DNA of 64,000 bases from positions 1,302,001 to 1,366,000 of the forward strand of contig NZ_JAUSYG010000001.1 of assembly GCF_030816725.1 (NCBI RefSeq). Direction: 5' to 3'. Made by a program: the position numbers and the translations under genes. Positions 8,946 to 18,887 of this stretch are shown here, one piece after another (within the stretch, counting starts at the first letter, position 1; the number at the start of each line of letters is the position of its first letter). Source of the DNA: Pseudarthrobacter defluvii. GTDB taxonomy: Bacteria > Actinomycetota > Actinomycetes > Actinomycetales > Micrococcaceae. The notes under the pieces were generated by a model. The model saw nothing but the letters and a program-made list of their open reading frames with translations. It searched no databases and was not told the DNA's origin.

Positions 8946-10015
8946 CCGAACCTTCCGCCTCGCCCACCGCACCGGTGGGGGAGGACCGGATCCTCCTCGG
9001 CCTGAACACCTTCGGTGACGTGGGTGCGGATCCCGACGGGAGCCCCCAACCGCACGCCCAGGTACTGCGTCAGCTGCTGGAGCAGGCGGAACTGGCGGAC
9101 GCCGTCGGGCTCCATGCCTTTGGGGTGGGGGAGCACCACCGCAAGGATTATGCCGTCTCCGCGCCGGAAGTCTTCCTGGCCGCCGCAGCGGCGCGGACGT
9201 CCCGCATCCGGCTGGGTTCCGCCGTGACGGTCCTGAGCTCGGACGATCCGATCAGGGTGTTCCAGCGCTTCGCCACCGTGGACGCTCTTTCCAACGGCCG
9301 GGCTGAAGTGATGCTGGGCCGCGGATCGTTCGTGGAGTCCTTCCCGCTGTTCGGCCTGGACCTGGCGGATTATGAGGTGCTGTTCGAGGAGAAACTCGAG
9401 CTGTTCGACAAGGTGCGGGCGCAAAAGCCGGTGCACTGGGAGGGCCGCACGCGGCCCGCCCTGCACGGGCTGAGCGCCTACCCGCCGCTGGAACACCACC
9501 TGCTGCCCACATGGATCGGGGTGGGCGGAACGCCTGAATCGGTGCTCCGCTGCGCCCAGTACGGGTACCCGATCATCTTTGCCATCATCGGCGGCCAGCC
9601 GCGCGGCTTCCGGCCGCTGGCCGACCTCTACCGTGAGGCGATGGGCAAGTACGGGCACCCGATGCAGCAGGTCGCCACCCACTCGCCGGGGCACGTGGCC
9701 GACACGGATGAGCAGGCCCGCGAGGAGCTGTTCCCGCACTGGCTTGCGCTGCGGAACAGGCTCGGGGCCGAGCGCGGGTGGGGTCCGGCGGGGCGGGGCG
9801 AGTTCGACGCGCTGTGCTCCATGGAGGGGGCCCTCTACGTGGGGTCGCCGGAAACGGTTGCCCAGAAGATTGTGCGTCTGAAGCGGAACCTCGGTGTTGA
9901 CCGCTTCGACCTCAAATACAGCAACGGCCCGCTGCCGCACGCGGCCATGATGCGCTCCATTGAACTGATGGGCACGGCGGTGGCGCCCCGGGTGGCAGAA
10001 CTGCTCGCCGGCTGA
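8942..10015 (+). CDS. LLM-class (luciferase-like) flavin-dependent oxidoreductase
   Basis: A 357-residue TIM-barrel flavin monooxygenase-like protein. Family features include [10 protein letters not shown] at the N-terminus, [10 protein letters not shown] at about 58-67, [24 protein letters not shown], and the glycine-rich [11 protein letters not shown] segment. Such proteins use FMNH2 or F420H2; the cofactor cannot be decided here. The GTG start overlaps the hemB stop, so it is translationally coupled to haem synthesis genes, yet no haem-related role is known to me for this family. Substrate unknown. Confidence 0.85.
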   Translation: MTEPSASPTAPVGEDRILLGLNTFGDVGADPDGSPQPHAQVLRQLLEQAELADAVGLHAFGVGEHHRKDYAVSAPEVFLAAAAARTSRIRLGSAVTVLSSDDPIRVFQRFATVDALSNGRAEVMLGRGSFVESFPLFGLDLADYEVLFEEKLELFDKVRAQKPVHWEGRTRPALHGLSAYPPLEHHLLPTWIGVGGTPESVLRCAQYGYPIIFAIIGGQPRGFRPLADLYREAMGKYGHPMQQVATHSPGHVADTDEQAREELFPHWLALRNRLGAERGWGPAGRGEFDALCSMEGALYVGSPETVAQKIVRLKRNLGVDRFDLKYSNGPLPHAAMMRSIELMGTAVAPRVAELLAG

Positions 10016-10053
10016 CTGAACTCCCCGGCTAACTGAGCCCCCGGCTAACTGAG
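10008..10053 (+). repeat. Short tandem repeat around the stop of the LLM gene
   Basis: Three units of CCGGCTrACTGA with a period of 16-17 nt; the last two (CCCCGGCTAACTGAG) are identical. The first unit contains the TGA stop of the oxidoreductase gene, and the last ends just before the hemL ribosome binding region. It looks like local slippage duplication. Confidence 0.7.
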
Positions 10054-10065
10054 AGAATAGGAACC

Positions 10066-11397
10066 ATGACTTCCAGCAATCCTCGCAACGAGGCACTCTT
10101 CGACCGCGCCCGCCAGCTGATGCCGGGCGGAGTCAACTCCCCGGTCCGGGCCTTCGGGTCCGTCGGCGGAACGCCGCGCTTCATGGTCTCCGCAAAGGGG
10201 CCGTACCTGACGGATGCCGACGGCAAGGAATACGTGGACCTCGTCTGCTCCTGGGGCCCCGCCCTCCTGGGCCACGCCCACCCGGCCGTGCTGGATGCAG
10301 TGCACGCCGCCGTCGACCGTGGCCTGTCCTTCGGTGCCTCCACCCCTGACGAAGCGAACCTGGCGGAGATCGTGAAGGAGCGCGTGCCCGCCGTCGAACG
10401 ACTCCGGATGGTGTCCACCGGCACCGAAGCCACCATGACGGCCGTCCGGCTGGCCCGCGGCTTCACCGGCCGCAACCTCATCATCAAGTTCGCCGGCTGC
10501 TACCACGGTCACCTTGACGGCCTCCTGGCCGCGGCGGGCTCCGGCCTGGCAACCCTCGCCCTGCCCGGTTCCGCCGGCGTCACCGAAGCCACGGCCGCAG
10601 AGACGCTGGTGCTGCCCTACAACGATCTCGGGGCCGTCAAGGAAGCCTTCGCCGTGCACGGCGGGAACATCGCCGCTGTGATCACCGAAGCGGCCCCCGC
10701 GAACATGGGCGTCGTGACTCCTGCGGAGGGATTCAACGCAGGGCTCTCACGGATCACCCGCGAGCACGGCGCACTCCTCATCGTTGATGAGGTCCTCACC
10801 GGCTTCCGCACCGGCTACTCCGGCTACTGGGGCCTCACATGCGGAGCGCCGGATGCTGAAGACCCGTGGACGCCGGACCTGCTCACCTTCGGGAAGGTCA
10901 TCGGCGGCGGCATGCCGACGGCGGCGCTCGGCGGCCGTGCCGACGTCATGGACTACCTGGCCCCCACCGGGCCGGTATACCAGGCCGGAACGCTGTCCGG
11001 CAACCCGGTGGCCATGGCAGCCGGCGTTGCCACCCTGACCAACGCCACCCGCGACGTCTACTCCTTCATCGACGTCCGCTCGCTGGAGCTCTCCTCGGCG
11101 CTGTCCAACGCCCTGGACGCCGCGGGCGTTGACCACTCCATCCAGTTCGCGGGGAACCTCTTCTCGGTTGCGTTCGGGACGTCCGCGAACGGCGTGCACA
11201 ACTACGCGGACGCCCAGGCGCAGGAGGCGTTCCGCTACGCGCCGTTCTTCCACTCCATGCTGGAGTCGGGGGTCTACCTGCCGCCGTCGGTCTTCGAGGC
11301 CTGGTTCCTCTCGGCCGCCCACGACGACGCCGCCATGAACCGGATCTACGACGCCCTCCCCGCGGCAGCGAACGCCGCTGCCGCCGCCCGGGGCTAG
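10066..11397 (+). CDS. hemL: Glutamate-1-semialdehyde 2,1-aminomutase
   Basis: PLP enzyme that converts glutamate-1-semialdehyde to 5-aminolevulinate in the C5 pathway. The 443-residue protein begins with the typical [20 protein letters not shown], has the class-III aminotransferase block [12 protein letters not shown], and the PLP lysine Lys277 in [16 protein letters not shown] at 10066, 50 nt downstream of the preceding gene, with a weak AATAGG site. Last gene of the haem cluster; a strong hairpin follows. Confidence 0.96.
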   Translation: MTSSNPRNEALFDRARQLMPGGVNSPVRAFGSVGGTPRFMVSAKGPYLTDADGKEYVDLVCSWGPALLGHAHPAVLDAVHAAVDRGLSFGASTPDEANLAEIVKERVPAVERLRMVSTGTEATMTAVRLARGFTGRNLIIKFAGCYHGHLDGLLAAAGSGLATLALPGSAGVTEATAAETLVLPYNDLGAVKEAFAVHGGNIAAVITEAAPANMGVVTPAEGFNAGLSRITREHGALLIVDEVLTGFRTGYSGYWGLTCGAPDAEDPWTPDLLTFGKVIGGGMPTAALGGRADVMDYLAPTGPVYQAGTLSGNPVAMAAGVATLTNATRDVYSFIDVRSLELSSALSNALDAAGVDHSIQFAGNLFSVAFGTSANGVHNYADAQAQEAFRYAPFFHSMLESGVYLPPSVFEAWFLSAAHDDAAMNRIYDALPAAANAAAAARG

Positions 11398-11437
11398 TTG
11401 CCGGCGCAAGGCGCGTCCCGCCGTCGTGCATTAACCG

Positions 11438-11506
11438 AAAAGTCCCCGCCTTCCGGACAATTCCCCCCTTCCTGTGAGGGGGAAAAGTCCGGAAGGCGGG
11501 GATTTT
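11438..11506. terminator. Bidirectional rho-independent terminator
   Basis: A perfect 16-bp stem (TCCCCGCCTTCCGGAC at 11443-11458 with its complement at 11487-11502) encloses a second small hairpin of C5/G5 arms. It is flanked by AAAA on the left and TTTT on the right, so it works for both hemL (+) and the convergent ABC importer genes (-). Confidence 0.9.
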
Positions 11507-11528
11507 CCGTTTGTGCCTGGTCCGTGGG

Positions 11529-12266
11529 CTAGAGGACGTCCGAGAGGAAGCCCTTCAGCCGGTCAGTCCGAGGATCGGTGAAGAGCTGCTCCGGGGGACC
11601 GGTTTCCACCACCACGCCGGCATCCATGAACGTCACGGAGTCCGACACGTTGCGGGAGAAGCCCATCTCGTGCGTCACCACCACCATGGTCATGCCGCCC
11701 TTCGCCAGGTCCGCCATCAGCGCCAGCACGCCCTTGACCAGCTCCGGGTCCAGGGCAGAGGTGGCCTCGTCGAAGAACATGACCTCCGGCTTCATGGCAA
11801 GCGCGCGGGCGATGGCCACGCGCTGCTGCTGCCCGCCGGAGAGGTTGGCCGGACGGGAATCCGCCTTGTGCTTCAGGCCCACCAGATCCAGCTGCTCCAG
11901 CGCCGCGGCGCGGGCCTGGTCCTTTGGCAACTTCCGCAGCTTCTGCAGGGCCAGTGAGACGTTCTCCTCCACCGTTTTGTGCGGGAAGAGGTTGAACTGC
12001 TGGAACACCATGCCGATCCGGCGCCGGAGTTCGTCCGGGTTATCCTTCAGGACCGAACGGCCGTCCAGCAGGATGTCCCCCTGGTCGGGTTCGATCAGCC
12101 GGTTCATGACGCGCAGCAGGGTGGACTTGCCCGAACCGGACGGGCCGATCACGGAGGCCGTGGTGCCCTGCGGGACATGCAGGTCGATGCCCCGCAGCAC
12201 GTGGTTGCTGCCGAAGGAAAGGTGGATGTTCTTGGCGCTTAACGTTCCCGACGCGAACTCGCTCAT
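11529..12266 (-). CDS. Polar amino-acid ABC transporter, ATP-binding protein
   Basis: Cytoplasmic ATPase of a family-3 amino-acid importer (GlnQ/HisP type), 245 residues. Walker A is GPSGSGKST (about 42-50), the signature is LSGGQQQR, and Walker B is [12 protein letters not shown]; the Q-loop FQQFNLF and H-loop VTHEM are also present. Its start overlaps the permease stop by four bases. The amino acid transported cannot be named from sequence alone. Confidence 0.93.
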   Translation of the reverse strand: MSEFASGTLSAKNIHLSFGSNHVLRGIDLHVPQGTTASVIGPSGSGKSTLLRVMNRLIEPDQGDILLDGRSVLKDNPDELRRRIGMVFQQFNLFPHKTVEENVSLALQKLRKLPKDQARAAALEQLDLVGLKHKADSRPANLSGGQQQRVAIARALAMKPEVMFFDEATSALDPELVKGVLALMADLAKGGMTMVVVTHEMGFSRNVSDSVTFMDAGVVVETGPPEQLFTDPRTDRLKGFLSDVL

Positions 12267-13027
12267 GCCTGCGCTCCCTTTCCAACGACGGCTGCGGCCT
12301 CGTCCGGTTCTTTCTTTTCCGGCCGGCCGGTGCGAAGGCGCCGGTCGATCCAGTTCACGAAGTGCGTCAATGGGACGGTGAGCACCAGGTAGAAGACTGC
12401 TGCCGCCACGTAGGGCGAAAGGTTACCGGTGGTGGCCGCCGCATCCTTGCCGATCTGGAAGATTTCCCGCTCACTGGCCAGCAGGCCCAGAAGGAAGACC
12501 AAGGACGATTCCTTGATCAGCGCAATGAACTGGTTCACCAGGGCCGGAAGCACCCGGCGGATGCCTTGGGGCACAACTACGAGGCGCATGGACGCGCCGT
12601 AGCCGAACCCCAGGGCACGGGATGCCTCGAGTTGTCCCTTGTCGACGCTCTGGATGCCGGAGCGGAAGATCTCGCCGATGTAGGCGCCGGACATCAAGGA
12701 AAGCGCGGCGACCGCCATGGGATAGGGGCTCGTGGAACCAGTCAGTTCTCGAATAATCGGTCCGAACCCGAATCCGATGACCAGGATGGTCAGGACCGGC
12801 GGAAGGCCGCGCAGGATGTCGGTGTAGACCCGTGCGATCCAGCGCGCCACGGCGTTCCGGGAAATCCCCATCAGGGCGAGCAGCATCCCCAGGGCTGTCC
12901 CGATGATGCCTGAGATGATGGCGAGCACGAGGGTGTTCGGCAAACCGACGGCGAACATCTTGGGGATGACTTCGCCCATCGCCTTCCAGTCAAGGAAGGT
13001 GTCAGCGAGTTGCTTGAGGATATCCAT
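12263..13027 (-). CDS. Polar amino-acid ABC transporter, permease
   Basis: Integral membrane subunit, 254 residues, with five to six hydrophobic segments (for example [20 protein letters not shown] and [19 protein letters not shown]) and the His/Glu/Gln permease EAA loop, here [22 protein letters not shown]. The family starts with a periplasm-side LPNTL motif, seen at about 29-33. The C-terminal 30 residues are charged and cytoplasmic. It lies 12 nt after the binding protein and overlaps the ATPase. Confidence 0.92.
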   Translation of the reverse strand: MDILKQLADTFLDWKAMGEVIPKMFAVGLPNTLVLAIISGIIGTALGMLLALMGISRNAVARWIARVYTDILRGLPPVLTILVIGFGFGPIIRELTGSTSPYPMAVAALSLMSGAYIGEIFRSGIQSVDKGQLEASRALGFGYGASMRLVVVPQGIRRVLPALVNQFIALIKESSLVFLLGLLASEREIFQIGKDAAATTGNLSPYVAAAVFYLVLTVPLTHFVNWIDRRLRTGRPEKKEPDEAAAVVGKGAQA

Positions 13028-13039
13028 GGAACGTCCTGG

Positions 13040-13993
13040 TTACTTGGCGGCCGGGATCTGGACGGCCTTGCTGCCCGGCTTCCAGCCCTGCGGGGTCTGC
13101 TCGGCGACGGTGGGGCGGTCCTTGTACCACTCGGACGTCAGCTTGGTCCAGGTCCCATCGGCGATGACGGCGTCAAGGCCGGAGTTCAGGGCGTCGATCA
13201 GCGGCTGGTTGTCCTTGTTCACTGCGTAGGCGGTGAAGTTCTGGGTGTTGACGACCTTTTCGGCGATCTTGGTGTTGTCGCCTTCCTTGACCTGCCCGGT
13301 CGCCTGCTGGGACGGAGCCACCCAGGCGTCGATCTGCCCGTTCTTCACGTTGCCGTAAACGGTGTTGTAGTCCGGGAAGCGGACGGGTTCCAGCTTGAGG
13401 GTGTTGGTGACGTAGTCGTCCTGCACGGTTCCCTGGACAACGCCGATGCGGACGCCTTCCTTGAGGTCGGCGAAGCCGTTGACCTTGGAGTCGTTCTTGG
13501 TGACGACGGCCATGTAGCCGAAGTCGTAACCATTGGTGAAGCCAACGGTCTTGCGGCGGGCGTCGGTGGTGGAGATCGAGGAGGATCCGACGTCGAACTG
13601 CTTGTTTGCTACCTGGGAGAGCAGGGCGGAGAAGTCGGTGGAGGCGAACTCAACCTTGAGGCCGAGCTTGTCACCGATGGCGCGCAGCAGTTCGTTGTCG
13701 TAGCCGGTGAACTTGCCGGAGGGGTCGATGAAGATGTTCGGCGGGGCGTCCGAGAGGGTTCCGACACGCAGCGTGCCTTCGGTGATGAGGCCGAGTTTGG
13801 TCTTGTCGATCTTATCGATCGGGGTGACGCTGGCAGTGGTGTACTTGTCCAGCGTCTGCTGGTCGCTGCCCGCGAGGGCATCGGTGGGGGTGCCGCTGGG
13901 CTGGGAGGACCCGCCACCGCAGGCAGCGAGGGAAACCGCGAGGGCCAGTGCAACGGGAGCGGTAGTGAGCCACTTCATCGCTTTGATTTTCAT
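13040..13993 (-). CDS. Amino-acid ABC transporter substrate-binding lipoprotein
   Basis: Family-3 solute-binding protein of 317 residues. The start at 13993 (MKIKAMKW) gives a short positively charged region, a hydrophobic stretch and a lipobox LAAC ending at about residue 24, so it is a lipid-anchored extracellular receptor. SBP_bac_3 features include LRVGTLSDAPPNIFID, FTGYDNELLRAIGDKLGLKVEF and the FADLKEGVRIGVVQGT hinge. The frame is open upstream to 14104, but that part lacks a signal peptide. First gene of a three-gene - strand operon. Confidence 0.94.
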   Translation of the reverse strand: MKIKAMKWLTTAPVALALAVSLAACGGGSSQPSGTPTDALAGSDQQTLDKYTTASVTPIDKIDKTKLGLITEGTLRVGTLSDAPPNIFIDPSGKFTGYDNELLRAIGDKLGLKVEFASTDFSALLSQVANKQFDVGSSSISTTDARRKTVGFTNGYDFGYMAVVTKNDSKVNGFADLKEGVRIGVVQGTVQDDYVTNTLKLEPVRFPDYNTVYGNVKNGQIDAWVAPSQQATGQVKEGDNTKIAEKVVNTQNFTAYAVNKDNQPLIDALNSGLDAVIADGTWTKLTSEWYKDRPTVAEQTPQGWKPGSKAVQIPAAK

Positions 13994-14319
13994 CAGGTTG
14001 TCACTTTCATATGGGGCATAAGTCGACCGGGCCGCAAGGCAGCGCTGTGGCGCCTGGCACCTGCCCGGCGCTGGTCCAGCTGTCCGGGGCAGGGGTGACC
14101 GCAAAACTTTATTGTCTCACCTGGGCGGGTTTGCGACCTTGACCGAAGAAGCTGGAGCCTCTTCCCGTAAAGGCCGAACTTTGTGCACTCGCAGGGGCGG
14201 CTAGGCACTCATCGGGAGGGCCCGGGGCCCACCGTGGCGAACGGGCCGCGGCTTGGGCGGGCCCTTATATTGCCCGCCATGACTGTGACATGCCTCCCAC
14301 TTGAACCTGGCGCAGCGGA
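13994..14319. other. Intergenic region upstream of the amino-acid importer
   Basis: No convincing gene in these 326 nt. It must hold the importer promoter on the - strand; an AT-richer patch around 14100-14113 (ACAATAAAG on the - strand) is the best -10 candidate, but I see no good -35. A GGCGGGC/GCCCGCC hairpin (14256-14278) lies downstream of the exonuclease gene and may end its transcript. Confidence 0.5.
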
Positions 14320-15030
14320 CTAGAAGCCGCCTGTCGTGGCATCCTGCGGCGGCAACACCGGCCAGTCTCCCTCGATGACAGCGGCCGGCTTCGTCTTCCG
14401 AAGGTACTCCTGGAAGTCCGATGCCTGGCTGACCGCCCAGTCCACCTGAAGCTGGTGCAGCTGGCTGGCCGGCATCATCAGCTTGGGAAACTTGCCTGCC
14501 ATTGCATCCAGCACCCTGAGGGTTGCCAGGGCGTCCGCCGCGGAAGTGTGCGCGTTGTCCAGGACCACTCCGTACTCCTCGCACAGTGCGGTGAGTGTTC
14601 GCTTTCCCTTGCGGTAGCGGTCAACCTGCTTGTTCATGATGTAGGGATCCAGGACCGGGAAGCGGGTGAGCTGGGGGACGCCGTATCTGGCCGATTCGGC
14701 GGCAAGGACCGTGAAGTCGTAGCTGGCGTTGAAGGCGATCACCGGGGTTCCGGAATCAAAGAGCTCCTGGAGTACCCCTGCCACTTCGCGCGTGACCTCG
14801 TCCGCGGGCCGGCCGTCCCGTTTGGCCTGCTCGGTGGTGATGCCGTGGATGTCACTTGCCTCGGTGGGGATTTCCACGCCTGGATCGGCCAACCACTCGT
14901 GCTCCTTGATAACGCCGCCTTCGTGGTCCACCACGGTGATCGATGCCGTGACGATTCGTGCCGCCCGTGAGTTGCGGCCGGTGGTTTCAAGGTCGAAGGC
15001 TGCGCGGGGGAGTGTGTTCCAGGAGCTCAT
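14320..15030 (-). CDS. DnaQ-like DEDDh 3'-5' exonuclease
   Basis: A 236-residue exonuclease of the DNA polymerase III epsilon fold. The catalytic set is visible: Asp13 and Glu15 in FDLETTG, Asp105 in NASYDFTVL, His161 and Asp166 in HTSAADAL, which is the DEDDh arrangement. It lacks polymerase or UvrC-like partner domains, so it acts as a stand-alone nuclease in repair or nucleic-acid turnover; the substrate (DNA or RNA) is open. It is divergent from the alkyltransferase-like gene 63 nt away. Confidence 0.88.
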   Translation of the reverse strand: MSSWNTLPRAAFDLETTGRNSRAARIVTASITVVDHEGGVIKEHEWLADPGVEIPTEASDIHGITTEQAKRDGRPADEVTREVAGVLQELFDSGTPVIAFNASYDFTVLAAESARYGVPQLTRFPVLDPYIMNKQVDRYRKGKRTLTALCEEYGVVLDNAHTSAADALATLRVLDAMAGKFPKLMMPASQLHQLQVDWAVSQASDFQEYLRKTKPAAVIEGDWPVLPPQDATTGGF

Positions 15031-15093
15031 GCTTCAACGCTAAGGGGACCCCCCGACAATTCCGGGGAACGCCACTGCGGCTACATTGGATCA

Positions 15094-15510
15094 ATGCGGA
15101 ATGAGTATGTCCAAGCGGTCCTGGCCATCGTCAGGATGGTGCCGGCAGGGTCCGCAGTGGCGTACGGGGACGTTGCCGAGCTCCTGGGATCAGGGGGTCC
15201 GCGTCAAGTAGGGTTCGTCATGAGCCACCACGGGGGCGGGGTACCCTGGTGGCGGGTTTTGAAAGCCAGCGGCCATGCTCCCGAGGGCCATGAAGCCGAG
15301 GCGCTGCTCCTTTACCTTGAGGAAGGCACCCCGCTCGTGGGCGCCTACAGTTCTTATCTGCGGACCGGGGAGGGGCGGTGGCGGGTGGACCTGGCCGCCG
15401 CGCGCTGGACGCCCACAGACAGTGATTTTGACGGTGTCGACGCAGTCGCCGAGGATCTGGAGCGCCGCCTCCACAGATTGTCGGTGCCTGATGATGGAAT
15501 GATTTTGTGA
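15094..15510 (+). CDS. Alkyltransferase-like protein (ATL, MGMT-like without the acceptor cysteine)
   Basis: The 138-residue protein matches the DNA-binding half of O6-methylguanine-DNA methyltransferase (VPAGSAVAYGDVAELLGSGGPRQVGFVM). The PCHR active site is replaced by PWWR (residues 51-54), with Trp52 in place of the alkyl-accepting Cys. ATL proteins are known to bind O6-alkylguanine and hand it to nucleotide excision repair, so this is a damage sensor rather than a repair enzyme. A tail of about 45 residues follows the domain. Its end overlaps the adnA start by four bases (GTGA), coupling it to the helicase-nuclease operon. Confidence 0.9.
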   Translation: MRNEYVQAVLAIVRMVPAGSAVAYGDVAELLGSGGPRQVGFVMSHHGGGVPWWRVLKASGHAPEGHEAEALLLYLEEGTPLVGAYSSYLRTGEGRWRVDLAAARWTPTDSDFDGVDAVAEDLERRLHRLSVPDDGMIL

Positions 15511-18500
15511 CCGTAACGATTCCTTTGACCGGCCCCTGGGGCCCGCACCGGCAAGAGCCCGGTATCGGCCAGGAGCCGGGGGCCCCCCTGGACCTGGCCG
15601 GCAGCAGTGCCCTGCCGGGATTCCCTGCCCTTCGGCTGCTTCCGCCACGGCAGGTGCACGCGGAAGCTCCCCGGCTCACACCGGACCAGCTTGCAGCGGT
15701 CGACGTAGTGCAGGGCTCCGGGCCCGTCCTGGTGCCGGGCGCGCCGGGAACGGGCAAGACCACGGTCCTCGTCGAGGCCGCTGTCCAGCGCGTCTTCCGC
15801 GACGGCGTCGATCCCGAACGCATGCTGATCCTCGCCCCCACCCGCCTTGCAGCTGATTTCCTGCGGGACCGTTTCACCGCCCGGCTGGACAGGAGCCTCA
15901 GCACCACGCCGGCCAGGACATGGGCCTCCTACGCATTCGACCTCATCCGGCGGGCAAAGGCCGAAGGCGTGATTCCGCTGTCCAGGCCCCCGCGCCTGTT
16001 GTCGGGTCCGGAGCAGGACCTCATCATCAAGGAGCTTCTCGAGGGCCACCGGCTTCCGGGACTCGAACTGCCGTGGCCCGCGGATCTTGACGGGGCTTTG
16101 GAGACCCGCGGCTTTCGCCAGGAGGTGCGGCAGCTCTTTGACCGCATCATTGAATCGGGCCGTACCGCCGAAGACCTTGCCCAATTGGCGGATCACTGCG
16201 GCCGGCCGGACTGGAAAGCGGCAGCATCCCTGTATGCCGAATACCGGGACATCCTTGACCTGCGGATGCCGGAGGCCTTCGACCCCGCCGGCATCATCAC
16301 GGCAGCGCGGCAGATTTTCCAGGATGCACCGGATTTCCTCGCCGCGGAACGTTCCCGGCTGCAGGTTGTCCTGGTGGACGACATCCAGGAAGCGAACACC
16401 GCGATCTTCGAGCTGCTGGCAGATATCACCGCCGGCAAGGACTGCTATGTGACGTCGTCGCCGGACACGGTGGTCCAGGGCTTCCGGGGGGCCCGGCCTG
16501 ATCTGGTGGCTGAATTGCCCCGGCTGCTCTCGGCCAATGCGGCTGTCATTGAGCGCCCGCTCTGGCACGCGCATGGCCTCACGCCGGCCGTGGCGCAGGC
16601 ATGGCTGAATGTTGCGGGGCGTATTTCCCAGCGCGCCGGCGGGCAACTGGCGCGCCGCCTTGAGCAGCCCGAACTACGCGAGCAACCCGAACTGTCCGAG
16701 CAGCAACCAACAAGTACTGCACAGCCCGGACACCACGCGGTGGCGGGCCGAGTGGAGGCCCACCTGGTCCCTACCCCCGTGCATGAGCTGCGCTACGTCG
16801 CCCAGCGGATTTTGGACCAGCACATCAACCACAACCGCGATCTGGCCCACATTGCAGTCATCGTGCGCAACGGCGGGCAGGTGAGTGAGCTGCAGCGTTA
16901 CCTTTCCGGGCAGGGCATTCCGGTACGGGTACCAGTGGCTGAATCGGCGGTCAGGGACGAGGTGGCTGTACGTCCTCTTCTTGATGCCTTCGCCATCGCC
17001 CTGGATCCGTCCCTGTTGACGCCGGAAGCTGCGGTATCCCTGCTTACCTCCCGCATCGGCGGGGCTACCTCCATCGAGCTGCGCAGGCTCCGGCAATCGT
17101 TGCGGCGTGAAGAACTCCTGGGCGGCGGGGGCCGCGCCAGCGACGTGCTGCTGGTCGAGGCCCTGCTCGAGCCCGGAGCCTTGGGGGCGTTGGGGATCGA
17201 GGGACGCGCCGCACGGCGCACGGCGCGGATGATCCACGCCGGGCGGAAAGCTGCGGGCCTCCCCGGCGCCAATGCGGAGTCGGTCCTGTGGGCGCTCTGG
17301 AACTCCACAGGGCTGTCCTCGGCCTGGACGGCCACGGCACTGTCGGGCGGGCCCCATGGCGCCCGGGCCGACCGCGACCTTGACGCCATGATGGCACTTT
17401 TCCAGACGGCGGAGCGCTATGTGGACCAGATGCCTGGCGCCGGCCCCGAGCAGTTCCTCGAATACCTCCTCAACCAGGAGCTTCCCATGGACACCCTCGC
17501 CGCCCGTGCCCAGCTCGATGATGCTGTTGAGTTGATGACCCCGGCCAGTGCGGCGGGGCGGGAATGGCCGGTGGTGATCATCGCCGGGCTCCAGGAAGGA
17601 GTATGGCCCAACACGAGGCTCCGCGGTGAACTCTTGGGAAGCACTCTTTACGCTGACGCCGTGGAGCATGGTCCCGCCTATGCCCTCCAGCGTGACCCCC
17701 TGAGCCGGTTGCGGGACATCCGCTACGACGAACTTCGAAGCTTCTCCACGGCGGTCTCCAGGGCACGGGAACTGCTGGTGTGCACCGCAGTCTCGTCGGA
17801 GGACGATCAGCCATCGTCCTTCCTGGACTTTGTTGCACCCTTGGAACCGGGCCAGCAGGGCAGGTCGTTCACACAGGTGGAACGGCCCATGACCCTGCGC
17901 GCCCTGGTAGCTGAACTCCGGCAGCATGCCCAGCTGGAAGCGGGTTCGGCACAAGCGGAAGAAGCCGCCTGGATCCTGGCACATCTCGCCTCGGCGCAAC
18001 CGGCCGTTGCGGGTGCGCACCCGGACAGCTGGTGGGGACTGGCGCCCCTGACTTCTTCCGAAGCTGTGGTTCCGCCGGGAGGAACGGTTTCCGTATCGCC
18101 GTCGAAGGTGGAGACGGTGCAAAAGTCGCCGTTGGACTGGTTCGTCCAGGCGGCAGGCGGGGAACCGGCCACTGACTTCGCCCGGAGCCTGGGAACCCTG
18201 GTGCATGCGATCGCCCAGGACATGCCGGACGCTTCCGGATCCGAGTACGTTGCTGAACTTGTGCGCCGCTGGCCGGCACTGGGCATGAAGGACAACTGGG
18301 AGGGAAGGCTCGATTTCCAGCGTGCCGAGGCCATGGTGCGGAAGCTGGCGCAGTACGTGCTGTCCATGAGGAGCGAGGGCCGCAGCCTGCTGGGCGTGGA
18401 ACAGGACTTCGAAGTGGCCCTGGGTGAAGTGGCCGTGGACGAAGCACCGCCCCGGGATGCGGTTCTCCGCGGCCAAGTGGACAGGCTCGAAATCGACGGC

Positions 18501-18887
18501 GAAGGCCGGCTGGTGGTGGTGGACCTCAAGACCGGAAAGCGGCAGCCGGGCAAGGACGAACTGAACCGCCATCCGCAGCTTGGTGCGTACCAGGCCGCGG
18601 TGCTGGCTGACGGTTTCGACACCGGGTCCGCCCAAAACGGGCAGCCCGGTGGAGCGGTGCTGGCGCAGCTCGGCACCACAGCCAAGAGTCCCGCCATCCA
18701 GCAGCAGGAACCACTCGACCCGCAGGAGAACTGGGCATTGGACATGGTCAAGGACGCCGCCGCCGTGATGGGTGGCAGCGAATTCATGGCGCGACACGAC
18801 CCCTCAAAGGGCAGCCATGGCGGCCACGGTTGCCGGCTTCCCGAGGTATGCCCCCTGTGTGTGCGTGGAAGGCAGGTGACAGAATGA
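15507..18887 (+). CDS. adnA: AdnA-like subunit of the AdnAB helicase-nuclease
   Basis: UvrD-type motor plus RecB-type nuclease, 1126 residues, acting in resection of DNA double-strand breaks. Walker A is GAPGTGKT (78-85). Helicase motif II reads VDDIQ (Asp291-Asp292) instead of the DExQ seen in active UvrD motors, which fits the reported view that one AdnAB motor is vestigial. The C-terminal nuclease has Asp992 (GQVDRLEI) and DLKTG with Asp1006 and Lys1008. The extreme C-terminus holds GCRLPEVCPLC, a partial cysteine cluster. GTG start overlaps the ATL gene; its stop overlaps adnB. The A/B naming rests on gene order and length versus mycobacteria. Confidence 0.85.
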   Translation: MTVTIPLTGPWGPHRQEPGIGQEPGAPLDLAGSSALPGFPALRLLPPRQVHAEAPRLTPDQLAAVDVVQGSGPVLVPGAPGTGKTTVLVEAAVQRVFRDGVDPERMLILAPTRLAADFLRDRFTARLDRSLSTTPARTWASYAFDLIRRAKAEGVIPLSRPPRLLSGPEQDLIIKELLEGHRLPGLELPWPADLDGALETRGFRQEVRQLFDRIIESGRTAEDLAQLADHCGRPDWKAAASLYAEYRDILDLRMPEAFDPAGIITAARQIFQDAPDFLAAERSRLQVVLVDDIQEANTAIFELLADITAGKDCYVTSSPDTVVQGFRGARPDLVAELPRLLSANAAVIERPLWHAHGLTPAVAQAWLNVAGRISQRAGGQLARRLEQPELREQPELSEQQPTSTAQPGHHAVAGRVEAHLVPTPVHELRYVAQRILDQHINHNRDLAHIAVIVRNGGQVSELQRYLSGQGIPVRVPVAESAVRDEVAVRPLLDAFAIALDPSLLTPEAAVSLLTSRIGGATSIELRRLRQSLRREELLGGGGRASDVLLVEALLEPGALGALGIEGRAARRTARMIHAGRKAAGLPGANAESVLWALWNSTGLSSAWTATALSGGPHGARADRDLDAMMALFQTAERYVDQMPGAGPEQFLEYLLNQELPMDTLAARAQLDDAVELMTPASAAGREWPVVIIAGLQEGVWPNTRLRGELLGSTLYADAVEHGPAYALQRDPLSRLRDIRYDELRSFSTAVSRARELLVCTAVSSEDDQPSSFLDFVAPLEPGQQGRSFTQVERPMTLRALVAELRQHAQLEAGSAQAEEAAWILAHLASAQPAVAGAHPDSWWGLAPLTSSEAVVPPGGTVSVSPSKVETVQKSPLDWFVQAAGGEPATDFARSLGTLVHAIAQDMPDASGSEYVAELVRRWPALGMKDNWEGRLDFQRAEAMVRKLAQYVLSMRSEGRSLLGVEQDFEVALGEVAVDEAPPRDAVLRGQVDRLEIDGEGRLVVVDLKTGKRQPGKDELNRHPQLGAYQAAVLADGFDTGSAQNGQPGGAVLAQLGTTAKSPAIQQQEPLDPQENWALDMVKDAAAVMGGSEFMARHDPSKGSHGGHGCRLPEVCPLCVRGRQVTE

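Noticed and set aside
16674..18797. 707-codon - strand open frame opposite adnA
   Set aside because: No recognisable domain, composition of an antisense shadow, and it overlaps the conserved nuclease and motor regions of adnA.
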